Notes: a model not told the origin generated them from the letters alone. A stretch of 64,000 nucleotides of DNA from Adhaeribacter soli (GCF_008727925.1 NZ_VTWT01000005.1:310001-374000); one strand, 5' to 3'. Counted from the first letter of the stretch, positions 1 to 9,715 are shown. A program made the numbers and translations.

Positions 1-776
1 TGCGTTTTCAGCACTTTACGCATATGCAGCATTTCCTCATCAACCGCTTCTTCTTCTTCCTGCTTGGCAGTTTCGAAAGTCATGGTATTATCCGAGAACA
101 GCATAAAATGCTGGATCAGGATATTGGCGGCTCCTTTTAAGGCATCTTCCGGGTGGATTGAACCATCCGTTTGAATGTCAATTAAAAGTTTCTCGTAGTC
201 AGTTTTCTGCTCAACCCGGGTATTTTCAATGCTGTAACGCACATTCTTGATCGGAGTGTAAATAGCATCGATCGCGATCTGACCAAATACCTGCTCGTTC
301 GGCTTATTTTCATCTGCCGGTACGTAGCCTCTGCCTTTCTGAATGGTTAATTCAATTTCAAAATTAACGCTGGAATCCAGGTGGCAAATTACCAGATCAG
401 GGTTCAGAACCACAAAGCTGCTGGTGAAGTTATTGATCTCGCCTGCCAGGAAGCTGTCTTTACCGGAAATAGTAACGGTGATCTTATCATCTACCATATC
501 CGACACTTTCTTAAAACGAACCATTTTCAGGTTCAGGATAATTTCGGAAACATCCTCCATTACCCCTTCGATGGTTGAGAACTCATGCAGCACACTCGGA
601 ATCCGAATAGCGGTAATCGCATAACCCTCCAGCGAAGATAATAAGATACGTCTTAAAGCATTTCCAATTGTTACACCATATCCTTTTTCAAGTGGCTTGA
701 ATTCAAATTGTCCGTTAAAGTCATCTGACTTTTCCATGACAACTTTTTCAGGCATTTGAAAAGCTAATATTGACAT
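1..776 (-). CDS. rpoA: RNA polymerase alpha subunit, partial (3' end outside window)
   Basis: The minus-strand frame opens at 776 with [16 protein letters not shown] and stays open to base 1, giving about 258 N-terminal residues. Conserved alpha-NTD text is visible, such as [23 protein letters not shown] in translation, which is the dimerisation and beta/beta' contact region. The C-terminal DNA-binding domain and the stop lie beyond the window. Alpha nucleates RNA polymerase assembly. The gene follows rpsD by 58 bases, as expected for the alpha operon. Product is certain; only the 3' end is missing. Confidence 0.96.
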   Translation of the reverse strand, partial: MSILAFQMPEKVVMEKSDDFNGQFEFKPLEKGYGVTIGNALRRILLSSLEGYAITAIRIPSVLHEFSTIEGVMEDVSEIILNLKMVRFKKVSDMVDDKITVTISGKDSFLAGEINNFTSSFVVLNPDLVICHLDSSVNFEIELTIQKGRGYVPADENKPNEQVFGQIAIDAIYTPIKNVRYSIENTRVEQKTDYEKLLIDIQTDGSIHPEDALKGAANILIQHFMLFSDNTMTFETAKQEEEEAVDEEMLHMRKVLKT

Positions 777-834
777 ATACGCAATTTTAATGGTTGAAAA
801 TTTATTTGGGGAAACTTCACTCTAAGTAAAAAGA

Positions 835-1440
835 TTACTTAGAGTAAAGCTCAACGATCAGCTGCTCCTGAATTTTTTCAGGAATCAGATCTCTAGAAGG
901 AGCCGATATGAATTTACCGGTCATCTCCTTACCATCCCATTCTAACCAAGAAAACTGACGGGCGTTCCGGGCAGAAAGACTGTTGGTAATAACTTCTAAA
1001 GATTTAGATTTCTCTCTAACTGCTACAATATCGCCTGGTCTTAAAGAATATGAAGAAATGTTAACGATCTCTCCGTTTACGGTAATATGTTTGTGTAAAA
1101 CAAGCTGGCGGGCTGCACGACGGGTTGGAGCAATACCTAAACGATAAACGGTATTATCCAGACGCGACTCTAACATCGCCAGGAAAGTTTCGCCGGTTAC
1201 TCCACCTTTAGCGGCAGCTTTCTGGAACAGGTTAGAAAACTGTTTCTCCAGCATACCATAAAGGTACTTAACCTTTTGTTTTTCCATCAGCTGAATGGCG
1301 TATTCAGACTGTTTTTTGCGGCGGCCACGACCATGCATCCCAGGAGGATAAGCTTTCTTTTGCAATGCTTTGCTTGCACCGAAAATCGGCTCAGCGAATC
1401 TTCTGGAAACTTTGCTTTTGGGGCCTGTATATCTTGCCAT
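835..1440 (-). CDS. rpsD: 30S ribosomal protein S4
   Basis: The 201-residue product starts [15 protein letters not shown] and carries the S4 N-terminal domain followed by the S4 RNA-binding fold ([32 protein letters not shown], residues about 91-122). Length matches bacterial S4 (about 200-206). S4 is a primary 16S rRNA binder that nucleates 30S assembly and, in other bacteria, represses its own operon. No zinc-finger cysteines are present near the N-terminus, so this is the zinc-free form. It sits between rpsK and rpoA in the alpha operon. Confidence 0.98.
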   Translation of the reverse strand: MARYTGPKSKVSRRFAEPIFGASKALQKKAYPPGMHGRGRRKKQSEYAIQLMEKQKVKYLYGMLEKQFSNLFQKAAAKGGVTGETFLAMLESRLDNTVYRLGIAPTRRAARQLVLHKHITVNGEIVNISSYSLRPGDIVAVREKSKSLEVITNSLSARNARQFSWLEWDGKEMTGKFISAPSRDLIPEKIQEQLIVELYSK

Positions 1441-1470
1441 ATTATATTATGTCAAATAAAATGCTACTAA

Positions 1471-1863
1471 TTAAACTCTTCTGCGTTTTGGCGGACGGCA
1501 ACCGTTGTGCGGAAGCGGAGTAACGTCTTTAATGGTAGTTACTTCAATTCCAACATTCTGAACAGTTCTGATCGCGGATTCGCGACCTGCGCCAGGGCCT
1601 TTAACGAAAACCTCTGCTTTGCGCATACCAGCTTCGTAAGCCACTTTTGCACAATCAGAAGCAGCCATCTGGGCGGCATAAGGAGTATTCTTCTTTGAGC
1701 CTTTAAAGCCCATTTTACCTGCAGAAGCCCAGGAAATTACCTGGCCGTTATTATTAGTAACTGAGATGATGATATTATTGAAAGAGGCTTTAATATGGAC
1801 TTGGCCAGTCTGTTCAACAACGACAACACGCTTCTTAGCTTTATCTTTTCTTTTCTGAGCCAT
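1471..1863 (-). CDS. rpsK: 30S ribosomal protein S11
   Basis: The 130-residue protein contains the S11 signature, with [38 protein letters not shown] split across residues 28-66, and ends in the basic tail [14 protein letters not shown]11 sits on the 30S platform and contacts the mRNA exit region. Length is normal for the family (about 129). It lies 9 bases after rpsM and 30 bases before rpsD, within one transcript. The N-terminus [12 protein letters not shown] is the usual lysine-rich extension. Confidence 0.98.
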   Translation of the reverse strand: MAQKRKDKAKKRVVVVEQTGQVHIKASFNNIIISVTNNNGQVISWASAGKMGFKGSKKNTPYAAQMAASDCAKVAYEAGMRKAEVFVKGPGAGRESAIRTVQNVGIEVTTIKDVTPLPHNGCRPPKRRRV

Positions 1864-1872
1864 TATCTAATA

Positions 1873-2250
1873 TTATTTAGTAGCCTTTTTCTTATTTGCA
1901 ACAGTTTTACGCTTACCTTTCCGGGTGCGTGAATTGTTTTTGGTACGCTGACCGCGGGTTGGTAAACCTTTTCTATGACGTAAGCCCCGGTAAGACCCAA
2001 TATCCATTAAACGTTTGATATTGAGCTGTACCTCTGACCTAAGAACACCTTCGGTTTTGTGCTCTGTAGCGATAATGTTACGGATAGCACTTGCCTCGTC
2101 TTCTGTCCAGTCACTTACTTTTTTATCGTAACTTACTCCGGCTTTGGTTAAGATAGACTTAGATGCACTTCTGCCAATACCAAAGATATAGGTCAGCGCG
2201 ATCTCGCCTCTTTTTTTGTCCGGAATATCTACTCCTGCTATTCTAGCCAT
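1873..2250 (-). CDS. rpsM: 30S ribosomal protein S13
   Basis: The 125-residue product begins [26 protein letters not shown], has the helix-hairpin-helix region near residues 14-50, and ends in the basic C-terminal tail with the conserved [25 protein letters not shown] text that reaches toward tRNA in the P site. Length is normal. It stands 18 bases downstream of rpmJ. S13 forms bridges to the 50S head region. Confidence 0.98.
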   Translation of the reverse strand: MARIAGVDIPDKKRGEIALTYIFGIGRSASKSILTKAGVSYDKKVSDWTEDEASAIRNIIATEHKTEGVLRSEVQLNIKRLMDIGSYRGLRHRKGLPTRGQRTKNNSRTRKGKRKTVANKKKATK

Positions 2251-2268
2251 GTTTATTTTTTATTTTTT

Positions 2269-2385
2269 TTAGCCTTGTCTTTGTTTATAACGTGGGTTTT
2301 TCTTGTTGATCACGTAAAGCTTGCCCTTCCGGCGAATCACTTTACAGTCAACACTTCTCTTTTTTACGGATGTTTTGACTTTCAT
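2269..2385 (-). CDS. rpmJ: 50S ribosomal protein L36, zinc-independent form
   Basis: This 38-residue gene lies between infA and rpsM. The translation starts [19 protein letters not shown] and ends NPRYKQRQG, which is the standard L36 fold. The usual Cys-Cys-Cys-His zinc site is missing: only C14 remains, so this is the C-minus paralogue type that works without zinc. The start ATG at 2385 is 5 bases after the infA stop. L36 is one of the last proteins added to the 50S particle. Confidence 0.95.
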   Translation of the reverse strand: MKVKTSVKKRSVDCKVIRRKGKLYVINKKNPRYKQRQG

Positions 2386-2390
2386 TATTT

Positions 2391-2609
2391 TTATTTATAT
2401 CGGTAAACAATTCTTCCTTTGCTAAGATCGTATGGCGACATTTCCAGCTTAACTTTATCGCCCGGTAAAATTTTAATGTAGTGCATTCTCATTTTACCGG
2501 AGATGTGAGCGATCAACTGATGTCCATTCTCGAGCTCGACTCTAAACATTGCATTTGATAATGCTTCAATGATTGTACCGTCTTGTTCGATTGACGATTG
2601 TTTGGCCAT
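2391..2609 (-). CDS. infA: Translation initiation factor IF-1
   Basis: The 72-residue protein is a single S1-like OB fold with the family text [20 protein letters not shown] and ends with the usual [13 protein letters not shown]-1 binds the ribosomal A site during initiation. It lies 3 bases after map and 5 before rpmJ, the spc/alpha boundary arrangement common in Bacteroidota. Length matches IF-1 exactly (72). Confidence 0.98.
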   Translation of the reverse strand: MAKQSSIEQDGTIIEALSNAMFRVELENGHQLIAHISGKMRMHYIKILPGDKVKLEMSPYDLSKGRIVYRYK

Positions 2610-2612
2610 ATT

Positions 2613-3383
2613 TTATCTTAATACTTTTTCTATGTATTCAAATGTAGTAAGAATCTCAGCTTTGTCTTTTCTTACTACCACAGTATGTTCAAAATGGGCG
2701 GAAGGCTTCCGGTCCCGGGTTCTGATTGTCCAGCCATCATTTTCCTGAACAATATTCCTGGTTCCAAGATTTACCATAGGTTCAATAGCCATTACAAGAC
2801 CAGCCTGCAATTTAAGCCCCTGTCCTCTTTTTCCGTAATTAGGTACTTCCGGCGCTTCGTGCAAATTCTTGCCAATGCCATGCCCCACCAATTCGCGCAC
2901 CACGGTAAAGCCTTCCTTTTCCACGTGCTGCTGAATAGCATGCGCTACATCTCCCATCCGGTTCCCAACAATGGCTCGTTCGATGCCAAGGTAAAGGGCT
3001 TCTTTCGTTTTCTCTAAAAGTAAACGAGTTTCAGCATTAACATTTCCAATTGGATGAGTATAGGCACTATCGCTGTGATAGCCTTTATAATGCACGCCGC
3101 AATCGACTGAGACAATGTCTCCCTCCTTAATTACATAAGGACTGGGAAAACCATGTACTACTACTTCGTTTACCGAAATACAGAGGCTATTAGGAAAACC
3201 ATTATAACCTTTAAATGAGGGAATACCACCCGAATCTCTGATAAACTCGTAAGCAAGTTTATCGAGAGATAAGGTGGTGATACCTTCTTTAATATTTTCA
3301 GCTACTATACCGTGAGCTTTGCCTAAGATCTGGGCACCCTCCCGGATAATATCTATTTCCTCTTCGGATTTATAAAAGATCAT
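2613..3383 (-). CDS. map: Type I methionine aminopeptidase
   Basis: The 256-residue protein has the pita-bread fold of MetAP: VSVDCGVHYKGYHSDSAYT with the two Asp metal ligands around residues 90-107, the His ligand in ELVGHGIGKNLHEAPEVPNYG (about 164-184), and Glu ligands in AIEPMVNLG and FEHTVVV. It removes the initiator methionine from new proteins. It begins 2 bases after the secY stop. There is no N-terminal zinc-finger extension, so it is the short bacterial form. Confidence 0.97.
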   Translation of the reverse strand: MIFYKSEEEIDIIREGAQILGKAHGIVAENIKEGITTLSLDKLAYEFIRDSGGIPSFKGYNGFPNSLCISVNEVVVHGFPSPYVIKEGDIVSVDCGVHYKGYHSDSAYTHPIGNVNAETRLLLEKTKEALYLGIERAIVGNRMGDVAHAIQQHVEKEGFTVVRELVGHGIGKNLHEAPEVPNYGKRGQGLKLQAGLVMAIEPMVNLGTRNIVQENDGWTIRTRDRKPSAHFEHTVVVRKDKAEILTTFEYIEKVLR

Positions 3384-3385
3384 TC

Positions 3386-4708
3386 TTAAGAAGCAATTGC
3401 GATATTCTGAGTCCGGCCTTTCAATTTGCCGGATTTCATCATACTATCGTAATGTTTCATCAGCAGGTAACTCTCAATCTGATTCATCGTATCAAGCACA
3501 ACGCCAACCATAATGATGAGGGAAGTACCGCCAAAGAAACTGGAGAATTCACGGCTAACGCCTAATTGGAATGCAAAGGTAGGCAAAATTGCAACAATTG
3601 CCAAAAATATCGCGCCAGGCAGGGTTATTTTTGATAAAACATCGTCGATAAACTCAGACGTTGCTAAACCTGGTTTTATGCCCGGTACAAAACCGCCGCT
3701 TCTTTTAAGATCATCTGCAATCTGATTAGGGTTAACACTTATAGCGGTATAGAAATAAGTGAAAACAAGAATTAGCAGGGCAAATAAAAGATTGTGTACA
3801 AAAGAGTGCGGATCTGATAACGTATTCAGAAAACCTCCCACGTCTTCATTCACATCGCGCCACATCGAGCCAACCAAAGCAGGGATAAACATCAATGACT
3901 GGGCAAAAATGATTGGCATTACCCCGGCAGCATTCACTTTCAGGGGAATAAACTGGCGCTGGGCAGAAACGGCCGCCGCATTACCGGCGCCCATCTGTTT
4001 TGCATATTGAATAGGAATTCTACGAATTGCCTGGGTCAGCATTACTACTGCCATTACAATAAAGTAGAGAACAACTAACTCGAGGATAAATAATAAAGCT
4101 CCGTTTAATTGCTTTGAAATAGCTTCTGCGATTATAGCACCTGGCAACCTCGACGCAATCCCGATCATGATCAGCATGGAAATACCATTGCCAATACCTT
4201 TGTCGGTAATTTTTTCCCCTAACCACATACAGAACATTGTTCCGGCTGTAAGAATAATCATCGAACTGATGGTGAAGAGCGTGGTTGAGGCGACTATTGC
4301 CTCGCTATTGATCGTAGCAATAAAGCCTACCGATTGCGCAAGGGTTATAGCAATCGTTAAAACTCTGGTAATCTGATTAATCTTTTTCCGACCCGACTCA
4401 CCTTCTTTCTGCATCTTTTGGAAATATGGTACTGCAATTGTTAATAATTGCAGTACGATAGATGCAGAAATATAAGGCATTATACCCAATGCGAAGATTG
4501 ACGCATTACTAAATGCTCCTCCCAAAAGCGTATCTAAAACACCAAAAATTCCTTGAGCGTTAGATTTTAATTGCGAGGGATCAATGCCGGGAAGCACAAC
4601 GTAAGAACCTAAACGAAAAATGGCTATAAAACCTAACGTATTTAGAATTCTAGTTCTTAAATCGTCAATCGCGAAAATGTTCTTAACAGTTGTAATAAGC
4701 TTATTCAT
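3386..4708 (-). CDS. secY: Protein translocase subunit SecY
   Basis: The 440-residue protein has the ten-helix SecY fold. Family text includes FRLGSYVVLPGIDPSQL near residues 30-46, GIGNGISMLIMIGIASRLPG in the middle, and YFYTAISVNPNQIADDLKRSGGFVPGIKPG (about 315-345), the cytoplasmic loop that meets SecA and the ribosome. It forms the inner-membrane translocation channel with SecE, which is encoded at 30115-30297 in this window. It follows rplO by 8 bases in the spc operon. Confidence 0.98.
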   Translation of the reverse strand: MNKLITTVKNIFAIDDLRTRILNTLGFIAIFRLGSYVVLPGIDPSQLKSNAQGIFGVLDTLLGGAFSNASIFALGIMPYISASIVLQLLTIAVPYFQKMQKEGESGRKKINQITRVLTIAITLAQSVGFIATINSEAIVASTTLFTISSMIILTAGTMFCMWLGEKITDKGIGNGISMLIMIGIASRLPGAIIAEAISKQLNGALLFILELVVLYFIVMAVVMLTQAIRRIPIQYAKQMGAGNAAAVSAQRQFIPLKVNAAGVMPIIFAQSLMFIPALVGSMWRDVNEDVGGFLNTLSDPHSFVHNLLFALLILVFTYFYTAISVNPNQIADDLKRSGGFVPGIKPGLATSEFIDDVLSKITLPGAIFLAIVAILPTFAFQLGVSREFSSFFGGTSLIIMVGVVLDTMNQIESYLLMKHYDSMMKSGKLKGRTQNIAIAS

Positions 4709-4716
4709 ATACCAAA

Positions 4717-5160
4717 TTAAAGGGTAATTACTTTACCACCTGCTTTTTCAATTGCTTCGATAGCAGATTTAGAGAAGGCATGGGCCTGAACTTCAACAGC
4801 TGTTGTAAGCTCGCCACGTCCTAAAACTTTAATCTGATCATTTTTAGAAGCTAATCCGTTTGTTCTGAAAGTCTCGAATGTAAAGGTAGTAGTACCTTTA
4901 GCAGCCAGATTCTGCAGAACATCTAAATTAATAGAAGAGTACTCTACGCGGTTAATGTTTTTGAAACCAAACTTAGGAACGCGTCTCTGTAAAGGCATCT
5001 GTCCACCTTCGAAACCGGCTTTGCTTGAATAACCAGATCTTGATTTCGCACCTTTATGACCACGGGTGGATGTACCCCCTCTGCCTGAACCTGTACCTCT
5101 ACCGATGCGCTTTCTGTTTTTAACAGAGCCTTCAGCAGGTTTTAATGAACTTAAATTCAT
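4717..5160 (-). CDS. rplO: 50S ribosomal protein L15
   Basis: The 147-residue protein starts MNLSSLKPAEGSVKNRKRIGRG and has the glycine- and arginine-rich extended N-terminus (GTGSGRGGTSTRGHKGAKSR) that threads into 23S rRNA, followed by the globular L15/L18e domain. Length fits the family (about 145). It sits between rpmD and secY. The rpmD stop is 1 base from its start. Confidence 0.98.
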   Translation of the reverse strand: MNLSSLKPAEGSVKNRKRIGRGTGSGRGGTSTRGHKGAKSRSGYSSKAGFEGGQMPLQRRVPKFGFKNINRVEYSSINLDVLQNLAAKGTTTFTFETFRTNGLASKNDQIKVLGRGELTTAVEVQAHAFSKSAIEAIEKAGGKVITL

Positions 5161-5161
5161 T

Positions 5162-5341
5162 TTAAATATTTTTTACAGATACTAAATGTTGAACCTTATT
5201 AACCATTCCAGCAATCTGCGGCGTAAGCTCTACGGTTACTGTTTTGTTAATTTTGCCTAAACCTAAAGCTTTAATTGTCAGCTTCTGGGTTTCAGGTCTA
5301 TCGATTATGCTTTTTACCTGGGTAATTGTAACTTGTGCCAT
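5162..5341 (-). CDS. rpmD: 50S ribosomal protein L30
   Basis: The minus-strand frame from 5341 encodes 59 residues, starting MAQVTITQVKSIIDRPETQK and ending QHLVSVKNI, a complete L30. It fills the gap between rpsE and rplO, where rpmD is expected. L30 binds near the 5S/23S interface on the 50S subunit. The start ATG is 3 bases after the rpsE stop. Confidence 0.96.
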   Translation of the reverse strand: MAQVTITQVKSIIDRPETQKLTIKALGLGKINKTVTVELTPQIAGMVNKVQHLVSVKNI

Positions 5342-5344
5342 TGC

Positions 5345-5863
5345 TTAACCGTTGAATACTTTAGATAATGAAATACCACGTTGCTGAGCAACAACCAAAG
5401 GATCACGCATTTTAGAAAGTGCATCGAAAGTAGCTTTAACCACGTTGTGCGGGTTAGAAGATCCTTTAGATTTCGCTAATACGTCTTTAATACCGGCACT
5501 TTCCAGCACGGCGCGCATAGCACCACCTGCAAGTACACCAGTACCAGCAGCAGCTGGCTTCACCAGTACAAAACCACCGGAATATTTGCCTTCAATAGCA
5601 TGCGGAACAGTAGTATGATAAAGAGGAACCTTTACCAGGTTCTTTTTAGCATCATCTATTCCTTTAGCAATAGCATCGGTAACTTCGTTAGCCTTGCCTA
5701 AGCCGTAACCAACTGTTCCATTACCATCGCCCACTACAACAATAGCAGAAAAGCTGAAGCGACGGCCACCCTTAACTACTTTTGCTACACGTTTAATCGC
5801 TACTACCCGTTCTTTCAGATCGGTTTCGCTAGCCTTTACAGCACGTACATTATTCTTGATCAT
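5345..5863 (-). CDS. rpsE: 30S ribosomal protein S5
   Basis: The 172-residue product has the N-terminal double-stranded RNA-binding-like domain ([34 protein letters not shown], residues 16-49) and the C-terminal domain ([40 protein letters not shown]). S5 forms part of the mRNA entry tunnel and affects decoding accuracy. It lies between rplR and rpmD in the spc operon. Length is typical for Bacteroidota. Confidence 0.98.
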   Translation of the reverse strand: MIKNNVRAVKASETDLKERVVAIKRVAKVVKGGRRFSFSAIVVVGDGNGTVGYGLGKANEVTDAIAKGIDDAKKNLVKVPLYHTTVPHAIEGKYSGGFVLVKPAAAGTGVLAGGAMRAVLESAGIKDVLAKSKGSSNPHNVVKATFDALSKMRDPLVVAQQRGISLSKVFNG

Positions 5864-5869
5864 AATAAT

Positions 5870-6217
5870 TTAGAATTTAAGTCCAGCCTCACGTGCTCCG
5901 TCGGCTAATGATTTAACGCGTCCATGATAAAGGTAACCGGAACGGTCGAACACAACACTGGTAATACCTTTTTCCAATGCCAGTTTTGCAATCTCTTTTC
6001 CAACTTCGGTTGAAGTCTGAACTTTAGATTCTTTACCATCAACTTTTGACGAAGAGGCAGAAGCAATTGTAACTCCTGATAAATCGTCAATGATTTGAGC
6101 GTAAATATTCTTATTGCTTCTAAATACTGACAGTCTTGGTCTTTCGGAAGTACCAGAAATTTTGGTTCTGATACTTCTTCTGATTCTTAATCTTCTTTGT
6201 TCTTTATTTACAGCCAT
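5870..6217 (-). CDS. rplR: 50S ribosomal protein L18
   Basis: The 115-residue protein has the L18 signature [23 protein letters not shown] near residues 26-48 and ends [18 protein letters not shown], which binds 5S rRNA. Length is normal (about 117). It is 9 bases after rplF and 6 bases before rpsE. Confidence 0.98.
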   Translation of the reverse strand: MAVNKEQRRLRIRRSIRTKISGTSERPRLSVFRSNKNIYAQIIDDLSGVTIASASSSKVDGKESKVQTSTEVGKEIAKLALEKGITSVVFDRSGYLYHGRVKSLADGAREAGLKF

Positions 6218-6226
6218 GATTTAAAC

Positions 6227-6781
6227 TTATTTAGAGGCAGTTTTACCAGCTTTTCTACGGATCTCTTCACCAACGAAACGTACACCTTTACCTTTGTAAG
6301 GCTCAACTTTGCGGAGTGATCTGATTTTGGCAGCCACCTGACCCAGCAATTGTTTGTCGATGCTTTCCAGGGTGATAAGAGGAGCTTTACCTTTTTCAGT
6401 TACTGCAGTTACAGAAACTTCCTGTGGCAAAGCAAGGAAAATATTGTGGGAATATCCCAACGATAATTCCAGCGTAGATCCGGTCATAGCGGCTTTAAAA
6501 CCTACCCCTACCAGTTCTAATTGTTCTTTAAAGCCTTCGCTTACGCCAATTATCATGTTATTCAACAGGGAACGGTACAGGCCATGCATGGCTTTGTGAC
6601 GTTTCTGTTCAGTTGGTCTTTCAACTACAATGGTATTGTCATTCTGCGATACGATCATATCACGGTCAACAAGAGTAGTTAAAGTGCCTTTCGGGCCTTT
6701 TACAGTTACTTCATTATTTGAAGCAACTGTTACTTCCACTTTTTCAGGAAGATTGATTGGTAATTTACCTATACGCGACAT
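6227..6781 (-). CDS. rplF: 50S ribosomal protein L6
   Basis: The 184-residue protein has the duplicated L6 fold, beginning MSRIGKLPINLPEKVEV and closing with PYKGKGVRFVGEEIRRKAGKTASK, the classic C-terminal signature. L6 lies near the GTPase-associated region of the 50S subunit, where elongation factors bind. It is 14 bases after rpsH. Confidence 0.98.
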   Translation of the reverse strand: MSRIGKLPINLPEKVEVTVASNNEVTVKGPKGTLTTLVDRDMIVSQNDNTIVVERPTEQKRHKAMHGLYRSLLNNMIIGVSEGFKEQLELVGVGFKAAMTGSTLELSLGYSHNIFLALPQEVSVTAVTEKGKAPLITLESIDKQLLGQVAAKIRSLRKVEPYKGKGVRFVGEEIRRKAGKTASK

Positions 6782-6795
6782 CTCTTAGCCTACTT

Positions 6796-7194
6796 TTAAT
6801 ATACGTAACATAAAACTTCGCCACCTACATTTAAATTGCGTGCTTCTTTCTCGGTGATCACACCTTTAGAAGTGGAAAGGATAGCAACACCCAAACCATT
6901 TAATACACGCGGCAGGTTCTCTAAATGAGCATATTTACGTAAACCTGGTTTAGAAATTCTTTCCAGTTTTACAATTGCTGATTGCTTTGTTGCAGGATTA
7001 TATTTCAAAGCAATTTTGATAGTACCCTGAACACCAGCATCATCAAAGCGGTAGCTCTGAATGTAGCCTTTTTCGTAAAGTACTTTTGTGATCTCTTTTT
7101 TTATCTTGCTGGACGGAATCTCAACTACCCGGTGGTTCGCCTTGATTGCATTACGCAAACGGGTTAAGTAGTCCGCTATTGGATCTGTATTCAT
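6796..7194 (-). CDS. rpsH: 30S ribosomal protein S8
   Basis: The 132-residue protein starts [19 protein letters not shown] and ends with the conserved [27 protein letters not shown]8 binds the central domain of 16S rRNA. The 84-base gap to rpsN upstream is unusually long for this operon and holds a promoter at 7235-7242, so rpsH heads a sub-transcript running on through secY toward rpoA. Confidence 0.98.
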   Translation of the reverse strand: MNTDPIADYLTRLRNAIKANHRVVEIPSSKIKKEITKVLYEKGYIQSYRFDDAGVQGTIKIALKYNPATKQSAIVKLERISKPGLRKYAHLENLPRVLNGLGVAILSTSKGVITEKEARNLNVGGEVLCYVY

Positions 7195-7234
7195 TGTCAG
7201 TATATTAAAAGTATTTTTCGCTCTGAGCGAGCCG

Positions 7235-7242
7235 CAAAGATA
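7235..7242 (-). promoter_or_regulatory. Internal promoter (-7 element) before rpsH
   Basis: On the minus strand the sequence reads TAGTATCTTTGCGG, a full match to the Bacteroidota -7 box TAnnTTTG. The -33 region is AT-rich without a clear TTTG. The 12 bases TAGTATCTTTGC are identical to those of the rplC promoter at 13701-13708. Expected transcription start is near 7230, leaving a leader of about 35 bases for rpsH. Confidence 0.65.
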
Positions 7243-7278
7243 CTACAATTAATTTAAAACTTAAAACTAAATTGTTAC

Positions 7279-7548
7279 CTACCAGCTTGACTTTGTTACA
7301 CCAGGAATTTTACCAGCGGATGCAAGATCACGGAAGGTAACCCGGGAGATGCCAAACTTACGCATGTATCCTCTCGGACGGCCGGTAAGTTTGCAACGGT
7401 TGTGTAAGCGAACAGGCGAAGCATTTTTTGGCAATTTGTCCAAAGCTTCATAATCGCCGGCAGCTTTCAGTTCTTTCCGCTTCTCAGCGTACTTTGCTAC
7501 CATTGCTATTCTTTTTAATTCGCGGGCTTTTACGGATTCTTTAGCCAT
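7279..7548 (-). CDS. rpsN: 30S ribosomal protein S14, zinc-free type
   Basis: The 89-residue protein has the long S14 form ending [33 protein letters not shown]. The CxxC zinc pairs of the short (61-residue) form are absent, so this is the C-minus type. S14 sits in the 30S head. It is 4 bases after rplE and is the last gene before the promoter-bearing gap at 7195-7278. Confidence 0.98.
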   Translation of the reverse strand: MAKESVKARELKRIAMVAKYAEKRKELKAAGDYEALDKLPKNASPVRLHNRCKLTGRPRGYMRKFGISRVTFRDLASAGKIPGVTKSSW

Positions 7549-7552
7549 CTTA

Positions 7553-8107
7553 TTATTTCTTAACGTTTGTAAAAGGCATACCGAAAGCTTTTAACAGTTC
7601 ATAGCTTTCTTCATCATTTTTAGCAGTGGTTACGAACGTGATATCCATACCAGAAATTGCTTTGATCTTGTCAATGCTGATCTCCGGGAAAATGATCTGC
7701 TCTTTAACCCCTAATGTGTAGTTACCACGACCATCGAAACCTTTGTCGCTAACACCTCTGAAGTCACGTACACGTGGCAACGCAATTGTCAGGAGACGGT
7801 CCATGAATTCGTACATCCGTTCGCCACGTAGAGTAACACGGGCGCCGATCGGCATACCTTCTCTCAGTTTGAAGTTGGAGATTGAATTTTTAGCTTTCGT
7901 TGGAACAGCACGTTGTCCGCTGATGGTGCTTAATTCTTCAACTCCGATATCAACTAATTTTTTATCAGACACCGCATTACCAATACCCCGGTTAATGCTG
8001 ATTTTGGTGATTCTTGGAACCTGCATTACGCTTTTATACTGAAATTTTTCTTTCAGAGCTGGTGCAACTTCCTTTTCGTATTTCTCTTTTAATCTTGCTG
8101 ATGCCAT
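7553..8107 (-). CDS. rplE: 50S ribosomal protein L5
   Basis: The 184-residue protein begins [22 protein letters not shown] and carries the L5 text [17 protein letters not shown] and [26 protein letters not shown]5 binds 5S rRNA and contacts P-site tRNA. Its start codon overlaps the last base of rplX at 8107, which suggests translational coupling. Confidence 0.98.
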   Translation of the reverse strand: MASARLKEKYEKEVAPALKEKFQYKSVMQVPRITKISINRGIGNAVSDKKLVDIGVEELSTISGQRAVPTKAKNSISNFKLREGMPIGARVTLRGERMYEFMDRLLTIALPRVRDFRGVSDKGFDGRGNYTLGVKEQIIFPEISIDKIKAISGMDITFVTTAKNDEESYELLKAFGMPFTNVKK

Positions 8108-8445
8108 TATATTGCCTCCCCGGATTTTTTAGAATAACGCTCTAATTTACCGTTATTATTCAGGCGCTTGCCTGTACGTACATTTGCGCCTGATTTTCCT
8201 TCAACCAACATTACATTGCTGGCGTGGATACCGGCTTCTTTTTTCTCGATGCCGCCCTGAGGATTCTTAGCGCTTGGTTTATTATGCTTGGTCACTAAGT
8301 TTAAACCTTCGATGATCACTTTGGAAGTATTGGTATCCACAGCCGTAATCTTGCCTGTTTTACCTCTTTCATCGCCAGCGATAACCTTAACGGTGTCTCC
8401 GGTTTTAACGTGAAGCTTTGTTGTAGTTTTTGATACTGTTTTCAT
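8107..8445 (-). CDS. rplX: 50S ribosomal protein L24
   Basis: The 112-residue protein has the KOW motif near residues 14-40 ([20 protein letters not shown]) and the family text [21 protein letters not shown]24 is an assembly-initiating protein near the exit tunnel. It starts 1 base after rplN and overlaps rplE by 1 base. Length is slightly above the E. coli form (104). Confidence 0.98.
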   Translation of the reverse strand: MKTVSKTTTKLHVKTGDTVKVIAGDERGKTGKITAVDTNTSKVIIEGLNLVTKHNKPSAKNPQGGIEKKEAGIHASNVMLVEGKSGANVRTGKRLNNNGKLERYSKKSGEAI

Positions 8446-8446
8446 C

Positions 8447-8815
8447 TTATAAAACCTCAGGTGCTAAAGATACAATTTTCATGAATTGCTTTTCACGCAA
8501 TTCGCGCGCAACAGGCCCGAAAATACGGGTACCTCTTGGCTCATCGTTGTTGTTCAAAAGAACCGCTGCGTTGTCGTCGAAACGGATGTAAGAACCATCT
8601 TTGCGACGGATTTCTTTTTTCGTTCTAACGATAACTGCTTTGGTAACAGTTCCTTTTTTAATGTTACCTGAAGACAAAGCAGACTTTACAGTAACTACAA
8701 TTTTATCGCCGATAGAAGCATATTTTTTACCTGTACCGCCTAAAACGCGAATACAAAGTACTTCTTTTGCTCCAGAATTGTCGGCTACACTTAATCTTGA
8801 TTCTTGTTGTATCAT
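8447..8815 (-). CDS. rplN: 50S ribosomal protein L14
   Basis: The 122-residue protein has exactly the family length, beginning [27 protein letters not shown] and ending [19 protein letters not shown]14 forms an intersubunit bridge and contacts L19. It starts 1 base after rpsQ. Confidence 0.98.
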   Translation of the reverse strand: MIQQESRLSVADNSGAKEVLCIRVLGGTGKKYASIGDKIVVTVKSALSSGNIKKGTVTKAVIVRTKKEIRRKDGSYIRFDDNAAVLLNNNDEPRGTRIFGPVARELREKQFMKIVSLAPEVL

Positions 8816-8816
8816 C

Positions 8817-9074
8817 TTACTTAGCCCTTTCTATAATTTCAACTAAACGCCAGTTCTTGTTTTTGCTTAACGGACGGGTCTCCATAATGCGAACAGTATC
8901 ACCAATGCCACACTCATTGTTTTCATCATGAGCCATGAACTTATTAGATTTGGTGATAAACTTTCCGTAAAGCGGGTGCTTTGTGCGGGTTTCCACCATA
9001 ACCGTGATAGATTTGTCCATTTTGTTGCTGGCAACTCTACCGATTCTTTCTTTTCTTAAATTTCTCGCTTCCAT
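8817..9074 (-). CDS. rpsQ: 30S ribosomal protein S17
   Basis: The gene encodes an 85-residue OB-fold protein starting [14 protein letters not shown], with the family text [22 protein letters not shown] and [23 protein letters not shown]. The frame remains open four codons upstream (MQSK), but that start would overlap rpmC. The ATG at 9074, right after the rpmC stop at 9076, is the better choice. S17 is a primary 16S rRNA binder. Confidence 0.96.
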   Translation of the reverse strand: MEARNLRKERIGRVASNKMDKSITVMVETRTKHPLYGKFITKSNKFMAHDENNECGIGDTVRIMETRPLSKNKNWRLVEIIERAK

Positions 9075-9075
9075 T

Positions 9076-9288
9076 TTACTTTGCATTTTGGGATTTTAAA
9101 GCTGTTTCCCGGTTCCGGATCTCAGTGTTCAATTTAGCTATCAGCCTTCTTGATTCTCTGATCTTTAATGGATTTTCTAGTGGAGAAATAGAGTGAGCGA
9201 ATCTTAAGTTCTGGCTGTTTGTCCGCTCTGTATTTAACTGCACTTTCAGCTCGTCGAGAGAAAGGGCTTTAATTTCTGAATTTTTCAT
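9076..9288 (-). CDS. rpmC: 50S ribosomal protein L29
   Basis: Starting at [18 protein letters not shown] (ATG at 9288) gives a 70-residue two-helix protein with the L29 motif [28 protein letters not shown]. The frame is open 12 codons further upstream, but that stretch lies inside rplP and does not look like L29. L29 sits at the polypeptide exit, where it helps dock SRP and trigger factor. It begins 1 base after the rplP stop. Confidence 0.95.
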   Translation of the reverse strand: MKNSEIKALSLDELKVQLNTERTNSQNLRFAHSISPLENPLKIRESRRLIAKLNTEIRNRETALKSQNAK

Positions 9289-9289
9289 A

Positions 9290-9715
9290 CTACTTGCTCT
9301 CAACGTAATCTCTACGTACAACAAATTTTGTTCTTACCGGAAGCTTCTGTGCAGCTAATCTTAACGATTCCTGCGCAACTTCCAAAGGCACGCCATCAGA
9401 TTCAAACATGATGGTACCTGGTTTTACGTTTGCTACCCAATATTCCGGGGAACCTTTACCTTTACCCATCCGAACTTCGGCTGGCTTTTTGGTAATCGGT
9501 TTGTCAGGGAATATGCGGATCCAAACCTGGCCTTCACGCTTCATAGCGCGAGTCATCGCGATACGTGCCGCTTCTATCTGACGGCTGGTGATCCAGGAGG
9601 CTTCTAATGATTTTATAGCGAATGAGCCAAATGAGATAGAGGAACCACGGTTAGCTAAACCAGTAACCCGCCCTTTCATCATTTTTCTATACTTCGTTCT
9701 TTTCGGTTGTAACAT
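9290..9715 (-). CDS. rplP: 50S ribosomal protein L16
   Basis: The 141-residue protein starts [24 protein letters not shown] and carries the L16 signatures [23 protein letters not shown] and [20 protein letters not shown]16 organises the A-site tRNA elbow region of the 50S subunit. Length fits the family (136-141). Confidence 0.98.
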   Translation of the reverse strand: MLQPKRTKYRKMMKGRVTGLANRGSSISFGSFAIKSLEASWITSRQIEAARIAMTRAMKREGQVWIRIFPDKPITKKPAEVRMGKGKGSPEYWVANVKPGTIMFESDGVPLEVAQESLRLAAQKLPVRTKFVVRRDYVESK

